A stretch of DNA of 64,000 nt from Variovorax guangxiensis (lineage in GTDB: Bacteria > Pseudomonadota > Gammaproteobacteria > Burkholderiales > Burkholderiaceae_C), in contig NZ_RXFT01000002.1 of NCBI RefSeq assembly GCF_003952165.1, positions 186,001 to 250,000 of the forward strand, read 5' to 3'. A program made the translations under genes and the position numbers. Below the pieces are notes generated by a model. That model saw nothing but the letters and a program-made list of their open reading frames with translations, searched no databases and was not told where the DNA came from. Positions 45,959 through 55,190 of the stretch are shown in pieces. How positions within the stretch are numbered: position 1 is the first letter of the stretch; each line of letters starts with the position of its first letter.

Positions 45959-47365
45959 ATGCTCGCCCGCACCTCCGACCCCATCGTCGCCATCGCCACC
46001 GCCTCGGGGCGCGGCGCGGTCGGCATCGTGCGCGTGTCGGGCGCCAGGCTGGCGCCGCTGGTCGACGCGATCTGCGGCCGCGCGCTCAAGCCGCGCGAAG
46101 CCACCTACCTGCCGTTCCGCGACGCGGACGGCGAGCCGGTCGACCACGGCCTGGCCATCCACTTTCCCTCGCCCAACTCCTTCACCGGCGAGGACGTGCT
46201 CGAACTGCAGGCCCATGGCGGATCGGTCGTGCTGCAGCTCCTGCTGGCGCGCTGCCTGGAAGCGGCGGCCGAGCCCGACCCGGTCACCGGCCGACCGCGC
46301 CTGCCCGGGCTGCGCGTGGCCGAGCCCGGCGAGTTCAGCCAGCGCGCCTTCCTCAACGGCAAGATCGACCTGGCGCAGGCCGAGGCCATCGCCGACCTGA
46401 TCGACGCCAGCACCGAGGCGGCCGCGCGCAGCGCCGGGCGCTCGCTGTCGGGCGCCTTCTCGCGCGAGATCCACACGCTGCGCGACGCGCTGATCCACCT
46501 GCGCATGCTGGTGGAGGCCACGCTCGACTTTCCCGAGGAGGAGATCGACTTCCTGCAGAAGGCCGACGCGGCCGGGCAGCTGGCGAAGCTGCGGTCGCAG
46601 CTATCTGCGGTGCAGCAGCGCGCGCGCCAGGGCGCCCTGCTGCGCGAGGGCATCAAGGTCGTGATCGCGGGCCAGCCCAACGCCGGCAAGAGCTCGCTGC
46701 TCAATGCGCTGGCCGGCGCGGAACTGGCCATCGTGAGTGCCGTGGCGGGCACCACGCGCGACGTGGTCTCGCAGACCATCCAGATCCACGGCGTGCCGCT
46801 GCACGTGGCCGACACCGCCGGCCTGCGGGAAAGCAGCGACGAGGTCGAGCAGATCGGCGTGGCACGCGCCTGGGGGCAGATCGAAAGCGCCGATGCAGTG
46901 CTGTTCCTGCACGACCTGACGCGCGCGAGCCAGACCGACTACGCCGCTGCCGACGCCGAGATCCTGGCCGGTCTCCAGCAGAAGCTGCCCGCGAGCGTGC
47001 CGGTGCTCGACGTCTGGAACAAGCAGGACGCGGCACCCACGGCTCATCCCGAACAGGGCATCGCCCTCTCCGCCAAGACCGGGCTGGGCATCGAGGCCCT
47101 GCGCGATCAGCTTCTGGCCATGGCCGGCTGGCAGGCAGTGCCCGAGGGCGTGTACCTTGCGCGAGCGCGCCACGTGCAGGCGCTGGCCCGGGTCGAAACG
47201 CACCTGGCGCTGGCTGCAAGCCACCTGGAGGCACAGGCACAGCTGCTCGACCTGCTGGCCGAGGAACTGCGCCTCGCGCAGAACGCGCTGAACGAGATCA
47301 CCGGCGAGTTCGGCGCCGACGACCTGCTGGGCGTCATCTTTTCGCGCTTCTGCATTGGTAAATAG
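45959..47365 (+). CDS. mnmE: tRNA modification GTPase MnmE
   Basis: A 468-residue GTPase that, with MnmG, makes the 5-carboxymethylaminomethyl group on wobble uridines. The N-terminal folate-binding domain starts with [23 protein letters not shown] helical region follows, then the G domain with [23 protein letters not shown] and NKQD, and the invariant C-terminal FCIGK with its catalytic Cys. Full length. Confidence 0.98.
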   Translation: MLARTSDPIVAIATASGRGAVGIVRVSGARLAPLVDAICGRALKPREATYLPFRDADGEPVDHGLAIHFPSPNSFTGEDVLELQAHGGSVVLQLLLARCLEAAAEPDPVTGRPRLPGLRVAEPGEFSQRAFLNGKIDLAQAEAIADLIDASTEAAARSAGRSLSGAFSREIHTLRDALIHLRMLVEATLDFPEEEIDFLQKADAAGQLAKLRSQLSAVQQRARQGALLREGIKVVIAGQPNAGKSSLLNALAGAELAIVSAVAGTTRDVVSQTIQIHGVPLHVADTAGLRESSDEVEQIGVARAWGQIESADAVLFLHDLTRASQTDYAAADAEILAGLQQKLPASVPVLDVWNKQDAAPTAHPEQGIALSAKTGLGIEALRDQLLAMAGWQAVPEGVYLARARHVQALARVETHLALAASHLEAQAQLLDLLAEELRLAQNALNEITGEFGADDLLGVIFSRFCIGK

Positions 47366-47466
47366 CCACAGATAGCGGCAGCCGCCCTCGAAAAACGTAA
47401 ACACTTGTAGCCGAAGTTCGCGGCCATCGCGGATACTTCGGCTCACATGCGGGGGCCGAGAAACAC

Positions 47467-47928
47467 ATGTCAATCCAGAACCTGAGCCGCGCCATCGCGG
47501 AGAACATCAACACCGACGCGTTCGCGTTGACGTTCAACGTCCAGCAGTGGGAAACGCTGGCGGGTTACCTGCAACCCATCGAGACCGGCGTCGGCGACGT
47601 GCTGATCGAGCAGGGCACGCCCGACCGTTCGGTGTTCTTCGTCGAGAGCGGCGCCATCAGCGTGCACCGCGTCAGCAGCAAGGAACAGATGAAGCTGGCC
47701 GTGCTTACCGCGGGTTCGGTGGTCGGCGAAGGCTCGTTCTTCTCGCGGCAGCCGCATTCTGCCAACGTGGTGGTCACCGGTGCGGGCCGCGTCTGGCGGC
47801 TCACCGCGATCCGCTTCGCCGAGATGTCGAACCGCCAGCCCAACATGGCGCTGGAGATCGCGATGGCCCTGGGCGCCGTGATCGCCAAGCGCATGGCGCA
47901 CCGCTCCAAGCGCGTCGCGGTGACCTGA
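47467..47928 (+). CDS. Cyclic-nucleotide-binding domain protein (no HTH)
   Basis: A 153-residue single-domain protein of the Crp/Fnr cNMP-binding fold: EQGTPDRSVFFVESGAISV forms the early strands, and GSVVGEGSFFSRQPHSANVVV is the phosphate-binding cassette region. It lacks the Crp DNA-binding helix-turn-helix, so it is a sensor or adaptor rather than a direct transcription factor. The cassette has GEGSFF without the exact Arg pattern of cAMP binders (RQPHSA holds an Arg in the right area), so ligand identity is uncertain. It lies upstream of a zinc-ribbon protein in the same orientation. Confidence 0.85.
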   Translation: MSIQNLSRAIAENINTDAFALTFNVQQWETLAGYLQPIETGVGDVLIEQGTPDRSVFFVESGAISVHRVSSKEQMKLAVLTAGSVVGEGSFFSRQPHSANVVVTGAGRVWRLTAIRFAEMSNRQPNMALEIAMALGAVIAKRMAHRSKRVAVT

Positions 47929-48034
47929 TCGGGAAGGCCTCCTCACTCGCCCGCCACCGGATCGATCCTACGGATGCAGGCCAGCCATTTCAGTTCAGGA
48001 CGCCGAGAAGCAAGAAGTAGTCAGCAAGCAAGCC

Positions 48035-49027
48035 ATGGCCTCGATCTGTCCGGTCTGCAGCACGGAGAACCGTGACGGCGCGAATTTCTGCAGGAGCTGC
48101 GGCATCAAGCTGTCCGCCGCGGGAGACCGGATCCCGCCGCCGCCGACCCCCGAACGCGAATGGGCCACCACGGCGCCCGCCCAACTGCGCGCGCCGACCA
48201 TCCCGGCGCCCCTCGAAGAACTCCCGCCGGCACCGTCGCCCGCGCGCCAGTCCTTCTTCAGCCGCTCGCCTGCCTCCGCGCCGCGGCATGACGACGACGA
48301 GCAGACCGTTTTCATGCTGCACGACGACGGCTCGCCGCGCGTGCCCGCACCGCCGGCCACCCCGCAGGGGCTGGAATCGAGCTGGGCGCCGTCGCCCGAA
48401 AGGGTGAAGAAGCCTCGGGTCAGGATCCGCAAGCCCGCTCCGGTCGACCGGCCGCCGCGCAAGCGCGCGATCCTGCTGTGGGTGGGCCTGCTGGCGGTGG
48501 CGGTGGCGATGATCGTGGCGGGCTGGTCCGGCTACGGAACGCGAAAGACGGCTCCTGCCGTCGAGGAGACCGCCCCGCCCGCCTCAGCGCCGGCTCCCGC
48601 CGCTGCGGCGCCTGCCGTCGAGCCACCACCACCGCCATCACCGCCATCACCGCCGCCCGCCGAGCCCGCCGCGACGGATGCACAGCCTGCCGAGCAGGCT
48701 GCGCCATCGCCTGCGGCGGAAGCCGCGCCGGCAGCACCCCCGCCGCCCAAGCCCGCCAAGCAGGCGCGCAAGCAGCCGGCCGCCGCTGCGGCGCCCCAGC
48801 CAGCTGCGGAGACTGCGGCTCCCGTCGCGGCGCCTGCTCCGCCACCCGCACCGGCGGCTGCGGCCGAGCCCGCGGCCATGTGCGGCGACCGCAATTTCAT
48901 CGCCAGGGCGCAATGCATGGCGGCGCAGTGCCTGAAGCCGGAGTACAAGGCCCATGCGCAGTGCGAGGCGGTGCGCCGTCAGCAGCGCATCGAGGAAGAA
49001 AAGCGCAACCCGACGCTCATGAACTGA
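48035..49027 (+). CDS. Zinc-ribbon membrane protein with Pro/Ala-rich domain
   Basis: A 330-residue protein of unknown function. The N-terminus is a zinc ribbon (CPVC...CRSCG, Cys at about 5, 8, 20 and 23). A Pro-rich cytoplasmic linker is followed by one transmembrane helix (ILLWVGLLAVAVAMIVAGW, about 149-167). A long low-complexity Ala/Pro stretch (about 175-280) leads to a conserved-looking Cys-containing tail (MCGDRNFIARAQCMAAQC...HAQCEAVRRQQR) of about 50 residues. It is probably anchored in the inner membrane with the tail in the periplasm. Functional link to the upstream cNMP protein is suggested only by proximity. Confidence 0.75.
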   Translation: MASICPVCSTENRDGANFCRSCGIKLSAAGDRIPPPPTPEREWATTAPAQLRAPTIPAPLEELPPAPSPARQSFFSRSPASAPRHDDDEQTVFMLHDDGSPRVPAPPATPQGLESSWAPSPERVKKPRVRIRKPAPVDRPPRKRAILLWVGLLAVAVAMIVAGWSGYGTRKTAPAVEETAPPASAPAPAAAAPAVEPPPPPSPPSPPPAEPAATDAQPAEQAAPSPAAEAAPAAPPPPKPAKQARKQPAAAAAPQPAAETAAPVAAPAPPPAPAAAAEPAAMCGDRNFIARAQCMAAQCLKPEYKAHAQCEAVRRQQRIEEEKRNPTLMN

Positions 49028-49057
49028 GCGCGGAGGCGGAAGGCGGCTCGCCGCCGC

Positions 49058-51043
49058 TCAGCCCTTCTGCAACCGCTCGACCGCCATCGCCAGCGCGGCC
49101 GGCTTGCCCGAGAGCACCAGCGTGTCGCCGTCCGACAGTACCGTGTCGTCGGCCAGCGGGCGCGGCTGGCCGTCGTGCCGGCGCAGGCTCGCGATGCGCA
49201 CGCCCAGCGTCTGCAGCGCCAGTCCCTGCAGCGTCTGGCCGATCGCGCGGGCGCCTGCATCGAGCGTGAAGCTGTTGAGCCGCTCGTGATCGATCTCGTC
49301 GGCGTTGTCGTCGTCCGCGCCGTGGAAGTAGCCGCGCAGCAGGTTGTAGCGGGCATCGCGCTGGTCCTGCACCACGCGGATCACGCGCCGCATCGGCACG
49401 CCGACCAGCGCCAGCGCGTGGCTCGCGAGCATCAGCGAACCCTCGATGGCCTCGGGTACCACTTCGGTCGCGCCGGCGGCCTGCAGCTTCTCGAGGTCGT
49501 GGTCGTCCTGCGTGCGCACGATCACCGGCACGTGCGGCGCGTGGGCGCGCGTGTTGGCCAGCACCTTCATCGCGCCGGGCACGTCGAGATAGGTGACCAC
49601 CACCGCGCTGGCGCGCGCCAGGCCGGCGGCCATCAGCGCCTGCAGCCGCGCGGCGTCGCCGAACACCACCGAGTCGCCGGCGGCGGCGGCCTGGCGCACG
49701 CGGTCGGGGTCCAGGTCGAGCGCCATGTAGGGGATGCCCTCGCGCTCCAGGATGCGCGCCAGGTTCTGGCCGCAACGCCCGTAGCCGCAGATGATCACGT
49801 GCTGCGCGGAGTTGATGGTCTTGCGCGCGATGGTCGTCATCTGCAGTGACTGCTGCAGCCAGTCGCTGGCCACCAGCTTCCGCACGATGGCATTGCTGTA
49901 CATGATGATGAAGGGCGTCGCCAGCATCGACAGCACCATCGACGCCAGCACCGGGTTGGCCAGCCACGGCGGCAGCAGGCTGCGCTCCTGGGCCAGCGTC
50001 AGCAGCACGAAGCCGAACTCGCCGGCCTGGGCGAGGTACAGGCCGGTGCGCAGCGACACGCCCGAGGTGGCGCCCAGCACCCGAGCCAGCACCGTCACCA
50101 GCGCCAGCTTGAAGGCCAGCGGCACCAGCAGCAGCACGCCCACCAGCAGCCAGCGCTCGACCACGATGTGCCAGTCGAGCGACATGCCCACGGTGATGAA
50201 GAACAGCCCCAGCAGCACGTCGTGGAAGGGGCGGATGTCGGTCTCGACCTGGTGCTTGTATTCGGTCTCCGACACCAGCATGCCCGCGATGAAGGCGCCC
50301 AGCGCCAGGCTCAGGCCGGCCAGCTCGGTCAGCCAGGCAAGCCCCAGCGTGATCAACAGCACGTTCAGGATGAAGAGCTCCTCGCTGCGCCGCCGCGCCA
50401 CCAGCGTGAGCCACCAGCGCATCACGCGCGGGCCGCCGTACAGCAGCACGCCGATCAGGAAGCTCGCCTTCAGCAGCGCGAGCCCCAGCGCCTTGGCCAG
50501 CGCCTCGGGCGGGGCGCCCAGCGCGGGGATCAGCACCAGCAGCGGCACCACGGCCAGGTCCTGGAACAGCAGCACGCCCATGACGCGCTTGCCGTGCTCG
50601 CTTTCGAGTTCGAGCCGCTCGGCCATCAGCTTGACCACGATGGCGGTGCTGCTCATGGTGAGCGCGCCCGACAGGGCCAGCGCGGTCTGCCAGCCCAGGT
50701 GCCAGGCCGCCGGCAGCAGCCGCGCCAGCAGCAGCGCGCCGATGGTGGCGAGGGCCATGGTCAGCAGCACCTGCAGCAGGCCCAGGCCGAACACGTGCTT
50801 TCGCATCGCGCGCAGCTTGGGCAGGCTGAATTCCAGCCCGATCACGAACATCAGGAACACCACGCCGAATTCGCCGAGGTGCTGGATGCCCTCGGTGTTC
50901 TGGGCCAGCGCGAAGGCGTGCGGCCCGATCAGCACGCCGGCCGAGAGATAGCCGAGCATCGGCGGCAGCTTGAGTGAGCGGCACGCCACCACGCCGATCA
51001 CCGCGGCCAGCAAGTACAACAGCGTGAGATCGAACGAAGACAT
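49058..51043 (-). CDS. Kef-type K+/H+ antiporter with RCK domain
   Basis: A 661-residue monovalent cation:proton antiporter-2 (CPA2) protein. The N-terminal part has about 12-13 helices (LGEFGVVFLMFVIGLEFSLPKL, GAFIAGMLVSETEYKHQVE). It is followed by a TrkA-N/RCK nucleotide-binding domain (HVIICGYGRCGQNLARIL, about 415-435) and a TrkA-C domain at the end. Start is the ATG at 51043, where homology begins; the open frame upstream crosses the divergent kdsD. It resembles KefB/KefC/YbaL and probably controls K+ efflux or cytoplasmic pH. No KefF/KefG partner gene is adjacent. Confidence 0.93.
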   Translation of the reverse strand: MSSFDLTLLYLLAAVIGVVACRSLKLPPMLGYLSAGVLIGPHAFALAQNTEGIQHLGEFGVVFLMFVIGLEFSLPKLRAMRKHVFGLGLLQVLLTMALATIGALLLARLLPAAWHLGWQTALALSGALTMSSTAIVVKLMAERLELESEHGKRVMGVLLFQDLAVVPLLVLIPALGAPPEALAKALGLALLKASFLIGVLLYGGPRVMRWWLTLVARRRSEELFILNVLLITLGLAWLTELAGLSLALGAFIAGMLVSETEYKHQVETDIRPFHDVLLGLFFITVGMSLDWHIVVERWLLVGVLLLVPLAFKLALVTVLARVLGATSGVSLRTGLYLAQAGEFGFVLLTLAQERSLLPPWLANPVLASMVLSMLATPFIIMYSNAIVRKLVASDWLQQSLQMTTIARKTINSAQHVIICGYGRCGQNLARILEREGIPYMALDLDPDRVRQAAAAGDSVVFGDAARLQALMAAGLARASAVVVTYLDVPGAMKVLANTRAHAPHVPVIVRTQDDHDLEKLQAAGATEVVPEAIEGSLMLASHALALVGVPMRRVIRVVQDQRDARYNLLRGYFHGADDDNADEIDHERLNSFTLDAGARAIGQTLQGLALQTLGVRIASLRRHDGQPRPLADDTVLSDGDTLVLSGKPAALAMAVERLQKG

Positions 51044-51182
51044 ATGCGCCGATGCTAGAGCAAGAGCCGTGCGCGGCGTCTCAGGGAGGACACCGGGCAG
51101 CGCCGCGGCGCCGGCTCCGGGATGGGCCCAGGTGCGGGGGGGCCGGCCGCGGGGGCAAGCCGCTGGCCCGTAAAATCCGGCG

Positions 51183-52184
51183 ATGAGTTCCCGTCCCGCC
51201 CCGGCCCCCGTGGTCGACCCCGAAGCCATCCTGGCCCGGGCACGCCTGACCTTCGACATCGAAGCCGAAGCCGTCTCCGGCCTGAAGAACCGCGTCGGCC
51301 CCAGCTTCGTCGAGGCCGTGCGCAAGATCCTCGAAGTGCGCGGCCGCGTGGTCGTGATGGGCATGGGCAAGAGCGGCCACGTCGGCCGCAAGATCGCCGC
51401 CACTCTCGCCTCCACCGGCACGCCCGCGATGTTCGTGCACCCGGCCGAGGCCAGCCACGGCGACCTCGGCATGATCAAGGCGGTCGACCTGGTGCTCGCC
51501 ATCTCCAACAGCGGCGAGGTCGACGAGCTCACCGTCATCCTGCCGGTCGTCAAGCGCCAGGGCGTGCCCCTGATCGCCATGACCGGCCGCACCGAATCCA
51601 CCCTCGCCCGCCATGCCGACATCGTGATCGACGCGGGCGTGTCGAAGGAGGCCTGCCCGCTCAACCTCGCCCCCACCGCCAGCACCACCGCCCAGATGGC
51701 GATGGGCGACGCGCTGGCCGTGGCGCTGCTCGATGCGCGCGGCTTCGGCTCGGAAGACTTCGCTCGCTCTCACCCGGGCGGCGCGCTCGGGCGCAAGCTG
51801 CTCACCCACGTGAGCGACGTCATGCGCTCGGGCGACGACGTTCCTCGCGTGGCGCCCGACGCCAGCATCAGCGAGCTGATGCGTGCCATGAGCAACAAGG
51901 GCTTCGGCGCCGCCGCGGTGGTGGAGCCCGACGGCCGCGCCTCGGGCATCTTCACCGACGGCGACCTGCGCCGGCTGATCGAGGCCGGTGCCGACCTGCG
52001 CAGCCCCAAGGCGGTCGACGTCATGCACCGCAACCCGCGCACCATCCGCGTCGACGCGCTGGCGGTGGAAGCCGCCGAGCTCATGGAACAGTGCGGCATC
52101 ACCCGGCTGTTCGTGATCGACGGCGAAGGCGTGGTCGTCGGCGCGATCAACACCAACGACCTGATGCGCGCGAAGGTCATCTGA
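51183..52184 (+). CDS. kdsD: Arabinose-5-phosphate isomerase (KdsD/KpsF/GutQ)
   Basis: A 333-residue isomerase converting ribulose-5-P to arabinose-5-P, the first step to Kdo for LPS. It has an N-terminal SIS sugar-isomerase domain (GMGKSGHVGRKIAATLASTGTPA, SNSGEVDEL) and two C-terminal CBS motifs (DVMRSGDDVPRV, GIFTDGDLRR, VMHRNPRTI, VVGAINTNDLMRA). Length is typical. The kdsC start overlaps its stop by 1 base (TGATG), and lptC follows. Divergent from the Kef gene. Confidence 0.96.
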   Translation: MSSRPAPAPVVDPEAILARARLTFDIEAEAVSGLKNRVGPSFVEAVRKILEVRGRVVVMGMGKSGHVGRKIAATLASTGTPAMFVHPAEASHGDLGMIKAVDLVLAISNSGEVDELTVILPVVKRQGVPLIAMTGRTESTLARHADIVIDAGVSKEACPLNLAPTASTTAQMAMGDALAVALLDARGFGSEDFARSHPGGALGRKLLTHVSDVMRSGDDVPRVAPDASISELMRAMSNKGFGAAAVVEPDGRASGIFTDGDLRRLIEAGADLRSPKAVDVMHRNPRTIRVDALAVEAAELMEQCGITRLFVIDGEGVVVGAINTNDLMRAKVI

Positions 52185-52732
52185 TGCCCCTCGAGTTCCA
52201 GGCCGAGACGCTTCTCGCCGCACAGGACGTGCGCATCGTCTTCTTCGACATCGACGGCGTCCTGACCGACGGCGGCGTGTATTTCACCGAGCATGGCGAG
52301 ACGCTCAAGCGCTTCAGCATCCTCGACGGCTACGGCCTGAAGCTGCTGCGCAAGGCGGGCATCGTGCCGGCCGTGATCACCGGGCGCGACTCCAAGCCGC
52401 TGCGCGTGCGCCTGGAGGCGCTGGGCATCGAGCACGTGCGCTATGGCACCGAGGACAAGCTGCCGGCCGCCCAGGCCATGCTCGACCAGCTCGGCTTCGG
52501 CTGGGCACAGGCCGCGGCCATCGGCGACGACTGGCCCGACCTGCCGGTGCTCTCGCGCGTCGGCTTCCCGGCGGCGCCGGCCAATGCCCATGCGGAAGTG
52601 CGCGGCATCGCGCGCTACGTGACCAGGGCGCGCGGCGGCGAGGGCGCTGCGCGCGAGTTGTGCGACCTGCTGCTCACCGCCTGCGGCCAGTACCGCGTCA
52701 TGCTCGACGCGGCGCGGGGGCCTGGCGCATGA
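52184..52732 (+). CDS. kdsC: Kdo-8-phosphate phosphatase (HAD family)
   Basis: A 182-residue HAD phosphatase of the KdsC type. Motif I is FFDIDGVLTDGG (Asp nucleophile near 22), with ITGRDSKPL and GDDWPDLPVL as later motifs. A downstream GLN/Ala tail carries no cap domain. It removes phosphate from Kdo-8-P. It sits between kdsD and lptC with overlapping stop/start codons at both ends. Confidence 0.95.
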   Translation: MPLEFQAETLLAAQDVRIVFFDIDGVLTDGGVYFTEHGETLKRFSILDGYGLKLLRKAGIVPAVITGRDSKPLRVRLEALGIEHVRYGTEDKLPAAQAMLDQLGFGWAQAAAIGDDWPDLPVLSRVGFPAAPANAHAEVRGIARYVTRARGGEGAARELCDLLLTACGQYRVMLDAARGPGA

Positions 52733-53388
52733 GCGGCGTGAAACGCGCATGGGGCATGGCGCGCGATGTCCTCGACCGCGCGACGATCTACCTGCCGATC
52801 ATCCTGACGGCGGCAGTCGCGCTCGGCACCTACTGGCTGGTGCGCAACGCGCCCAAGCTGCTGGAGCCTGCTCCCAAGGTCGCGCCCACGCACGAGCCCG
52901 ACTACTTCATGCGCGACTTCGTCATCAAGAACTTCCTGCCCAATGGCGACCTGCGCAGCGAACTGCACGGCGTCGAAGGCCGGCACTACCCCGACACCGA
53001 CACCATCGAGATCGACAAGGTGCGCATGCGCTCGGTGTCCCCCGAGGGGCTCGTGACGCGCGGCAGCGCCGACCGGGGGCTGTCGAATTCCGACGGCAGC
53101 GAAATCCAGCTCTTCGGCAACGCGATCGTCATCCGCGACCCGTCGGTGGGACCGAACGGCAAGCCCACGCCGCGCCTGGAGTTCCGCGGCGACTTCCTGC
53201 ATGCCTACGTCGACACGGAGCGCGTCACCTCGAACAAGCCGGTCACGCTCATCCGTGGCACCGACCAGTTCACCGGCGACACGCTCGACTACGACAACCT
53301 GAGCGGCGTGGCCAATCTCAACGGCCGGGTGCGCGGCGTGCTGATTCCGTCGGCGGCGGCAGCTCCTGCTCCCGCCAGGAAGCGCTGA
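52729..53388 (+). CDS. lptC: LPS export protein LptC
   Basis: A 219-residue bitopic inner-membrane protein. One N-terminal helix (ATIYLPIILTAAVALGTYWL, about 18-37) is followed by a periplasmic beta-jellyroll domain with PDYFMRDFVIKNF and YVDTERVTSNKPVTLIRG, the typical LptC segments. It bridges LptBFG to LptA. The ATG at 52729 overlaps the kdsC stop by 4 bases. The usual downstream lptA-lptB genes are not here; an SDR gene follows instead. Confidence 0.93.
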   Translation: MSGVKRAWGMARDVLDRATIYLPIILTAAVALGTYWLVRNAPKLLEPAPKVAPTHEPDYFMRDFVIKNFLPNGDLRSELHGVEGRHYPDTDTIEIDKVRMRSVSPEGLVTRGSADRGLSNSDGSEIQLFGNAIVIRDPSVGPNGKPTPRLEFRGDFLHAYVDTERVTSNKPVTLIRGTDQFTGDTLDYDNLSGVANLNGRVRGVLIPSAAAAPAPARKR

Positions 53389-53404
53389 GGAAGGCATCTC
53401 CCGC

Positions 53405-54187
53405 ATGACGACCTCCCCGCTTGTCTTCATCACCGGCGCTTCCAGCGGCATCGGCCAGGCGCTGGCCGCGAGCTTCTACGACGCCGGCTACCGGCTGGCG
53501 CTGGTCGCGCGGCGCACGGGGGAAATCGAATCGTGGGCGAGCGCCCGCCAGCTGGGCGCCGACCGCTACCGGGTCTACGGCGCCGACGTGGCGCAGACCG
53601 ACAGCATCGTCGCCGCCGGCAATGCCTGCATCGAGCAGCAGGGACTGCCCGACGTGGTGATCGCGAACGCGGGCATCAGCGTCGGCATCGACACAGGGGA
53701 GCGCGAGGACATCGACGTGATGGCGCGCACATTCGCCACCAACAACGTGGGCCTGATGGCCACTTTCCATCCCTTCGTGCGGGCGATGGTCCGGCGCGGC
53801 AGCGGGCGGCTCGTGGGCATCGGCAGCGTGGCCTCCATCCGCGGGCTGCCGGGGCACGGCGCGTACTGCGCGAGCAAGGCCGGCGTGGTGGCGTACTGCG
53901 AGAGCCTGCGCGGCGAGCTGCATAACAGCGGCGTGAAGGTCGTCACCTTGTGCCCGGGCTACATCGACACGCCCCTCACGCAGGGCAACCGCTATGGCAT
54001 GCCCTTCCTCATGAAGGCGGAAGACTTCGCCAACCAGGCGCTGCGCGCCATCGAGGCGGGCACCAGCTATCGCGTGATTCCCTGGCAGATGGGCGTGGTC
54101 GCCAAGATCATGCGCATGCTGCCGAACGCCGTGCTCGACCGGGCGGTGCAGGGGCGCGAACGGAAGAAGCGCAGCGGCGAAGCCTGA
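53405..54187 (+). CDS. Short-chain dehydrogenase/reductase
   Basis: A 260-residue classical SDR. It has the nucleotide-binding TGASSGIG (about 10-17), the structural NAG motif, the catalytic Ser in IGSVASIRG and YCASK (Tyr/Lys near 158-162). A C-terminal hydrophobic/basic segment (GVVAKIMRMLPNAVLDRAVQGRERKKRSGEA region) suggests membrane association. It begins 16 bases after lptC and ends at a strong terminator, so it is part of the kdsD-kdsC-lptC transcript. A role in lipid or envelope metabolism is a guess from position. Confidence 0.88.
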   Translation: MTTSPLVFITGASSGIGQALAASFYDAGYRLALVARRTGEIESWASARQLGADRYRVYGADVAQTDSIVAAGNACIEQQGLPDVVIANAGISVGIDTGEREDIDVMARTFATNNVGLMATFHPFVRAMVRRGSGRLVGIGSVASIRGLPGHGAYCASKAGVVAYCESLRGELHNSGVKVVTLCPGYIDTPLTQGNRYGMPFLMKAEDFANQALRAIEAGTSYRVIPWQMGVVAKIMRMLPNAVLDRAVQGRERKKRSGEA

Positions 54188-54217
54188 TCGGGCCAGCTTC
54201 GCCGACCGCCCAAAGAA

Positions 54218-54240
54218 AAAGGCTCCCAAGGGAGCCTTTG
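54218..54240. terminator. Bidirectional intrinsic terminator
   Basis: AAAGGCTCCC / GGGAGCCTTT with an AA loop, flanked by A- and T-runs, lies between the convergent SDR and RRM genes and can serve both. Confidence 0.88.
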
Positions 54241-54277
54241 TCTGTCTGAGTGTGATTCGTTCGGAGAGTCGCAGGGT

Positions 54278-54799
54278 TCAGTAGCCGCTGTTGCCGCCGC
54301 CGTAACCACCGCCGCCACCGCCCGAGCGGCCGCCGCCACGGGGACCAGCGCCGTAGGGGCTGCGGAAACCGCCGTCGCCACCACCACCGCCGCCGCCACT
54401 GCGGCCACCGCCGCCGTAGCCGCCACCACCGCCGCCAGAGCGACCGCCACCACCGTAGCCGCCACCACCGCCGCCGCCGTAGCCACCGCCACCACCGCCG
54501 CCATAACCACCACCGCCGCCGCCATAGCCGCCGCTGCGCGGGGGACGCGCTTCCATCGGACGTGCCTCGTTGACGACGACGCTGCGGCCGCCCAGGGGCT
54601 GGCCGTTCATACCGTTGATTGCGGCCTGTGCTTCCGCGTCACTGCCCATCTCGACGAAGCCGAAGCCCTTCGAGCGGCCGGTGTCGCGTTCCATCATGAC
54701 CTTGGCGCTGGTCACGGCGCCGAACTGCCCGAAGGCCTGTTCGAGATCTCCGTCGCGCACCGAGTAAGGCAGGTTGCCGACGTACAGTTTGTTGCCCAT
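54278..54799 (-). CDS. Glycine-rich RRM RNA-binding protein
   Basis: A 173-residue RNA-binding protein. Residues 1-82 form one RRM with RNP2 LYVGNLPY and RNP1 KGFGFVEM. The rest is an almost pure Gly/Tyr/Arg/Ser region of repeated GGGYGG and RSGGGGG units ending GGNSGY. The ATG at 54799 is preferred over a TTG three bases upstream because AGGAG lies 8 bases ahead of the ATG. Such one-RRM Gly-rich proteins act as RNA chaperones, often cold-induced, in cyanobacteria and betaproteobacteria. The tail resembles condensate-forming low-complexity domains (inference). Confidence 0.93.
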   Translation of the reverse strand: MGNKLYVGNLPYSVRDGDLEQAFGQFGAVTSAKVMMERDTGRSKGFGFVEMGSDAEAQAAINGMNGQPLGGRSVVVNEARPMEARPPRSGGYGGGGGGYGGGGGGGYGGGGGGGYGGGGRSGGGGGGYGGGGRSGGGGGGGDGGFRSPYGAGPRGGGRSGGGGGGYGGGNSGY

Positions 54800-54933
54800 C
54801 AAGGGACTCCTATAAACACATCAAGAAAAGCGATGGAGTCCCGAAAGCATCACTCAAACGAGAGCGTCGAGTCGCGCGAAACTGACCGATCACCGAACTG
54901 CCCCCCGACCAAAGTGAAGAGGGAGGCTCGTGC

Positions 54934-54961
54934 ATTATGGGTGAAATATCCGAATTGCAAG
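54934..54961 (-). promoter_or_regulatory. Putative promoter of the RRM gene
   Basis: On the minus strand a CATAAT -10 element (54934-54939) and a TTGCA-containing -35 (54955-54961) are spaced 15-16 bases apart. They would give a leader of about 130 bases before the RRM gene, a length often seen with cold-responsive RNA-binding proteins. Confidence 0.45.
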
Positions 54962-55081
54962 CGGGAATTTGCTTCTTGAGGTAGCACCTGTCAAAACTAT
55001 TCGAAAGCTAGCGCCTACTTGCATGATTGAGCGAGGTCCTTCGCCCTACATCCGTGCGTGCATGTAGAATTCCGCCCGTCA

Positions 55082-55190
55082 TTGGGGAGTAGCCGCCTTC
55101 CGATCTGCGAGAAGGGCCCGCGTCAACAGACTTGTCCTGTCCCACCAGGATATGGCGCGTGCAGTGAACACACCTGGCGAGACCTTTGAC
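55082..55190 (+). ncRNA. yybP-ykoY (Mn2+) riboswitch
   Basis: The two conserved strands of the yybP-ykoY class are present: TTGGGGAGTAGCC at 55083-55095 and GGCGAGACCTTTGACC at 55177-55192, with a three-way-junction-sized insert between. Immediately downstream, 55188-55198 and 55220-55230 pair perfectly over 11 bp (GACCGTGCAAC / GTTGCACGGTC) and use the last bases of the aptamer, so the hairpin competes with it. No T-run follows, suggesting translational or Rho-type control. A TAGAAT -10-like element lies at 55065-55070. The downstream gene is a Gdt1 family transporter, a known target of this class. Confidence 0.9.

Noticed and set aside
54290..54535. CRISPR-like or microsatellite array
   Set aside because: The repeats are short, in frame and encode the Gly-rich tail of the RRM protein.
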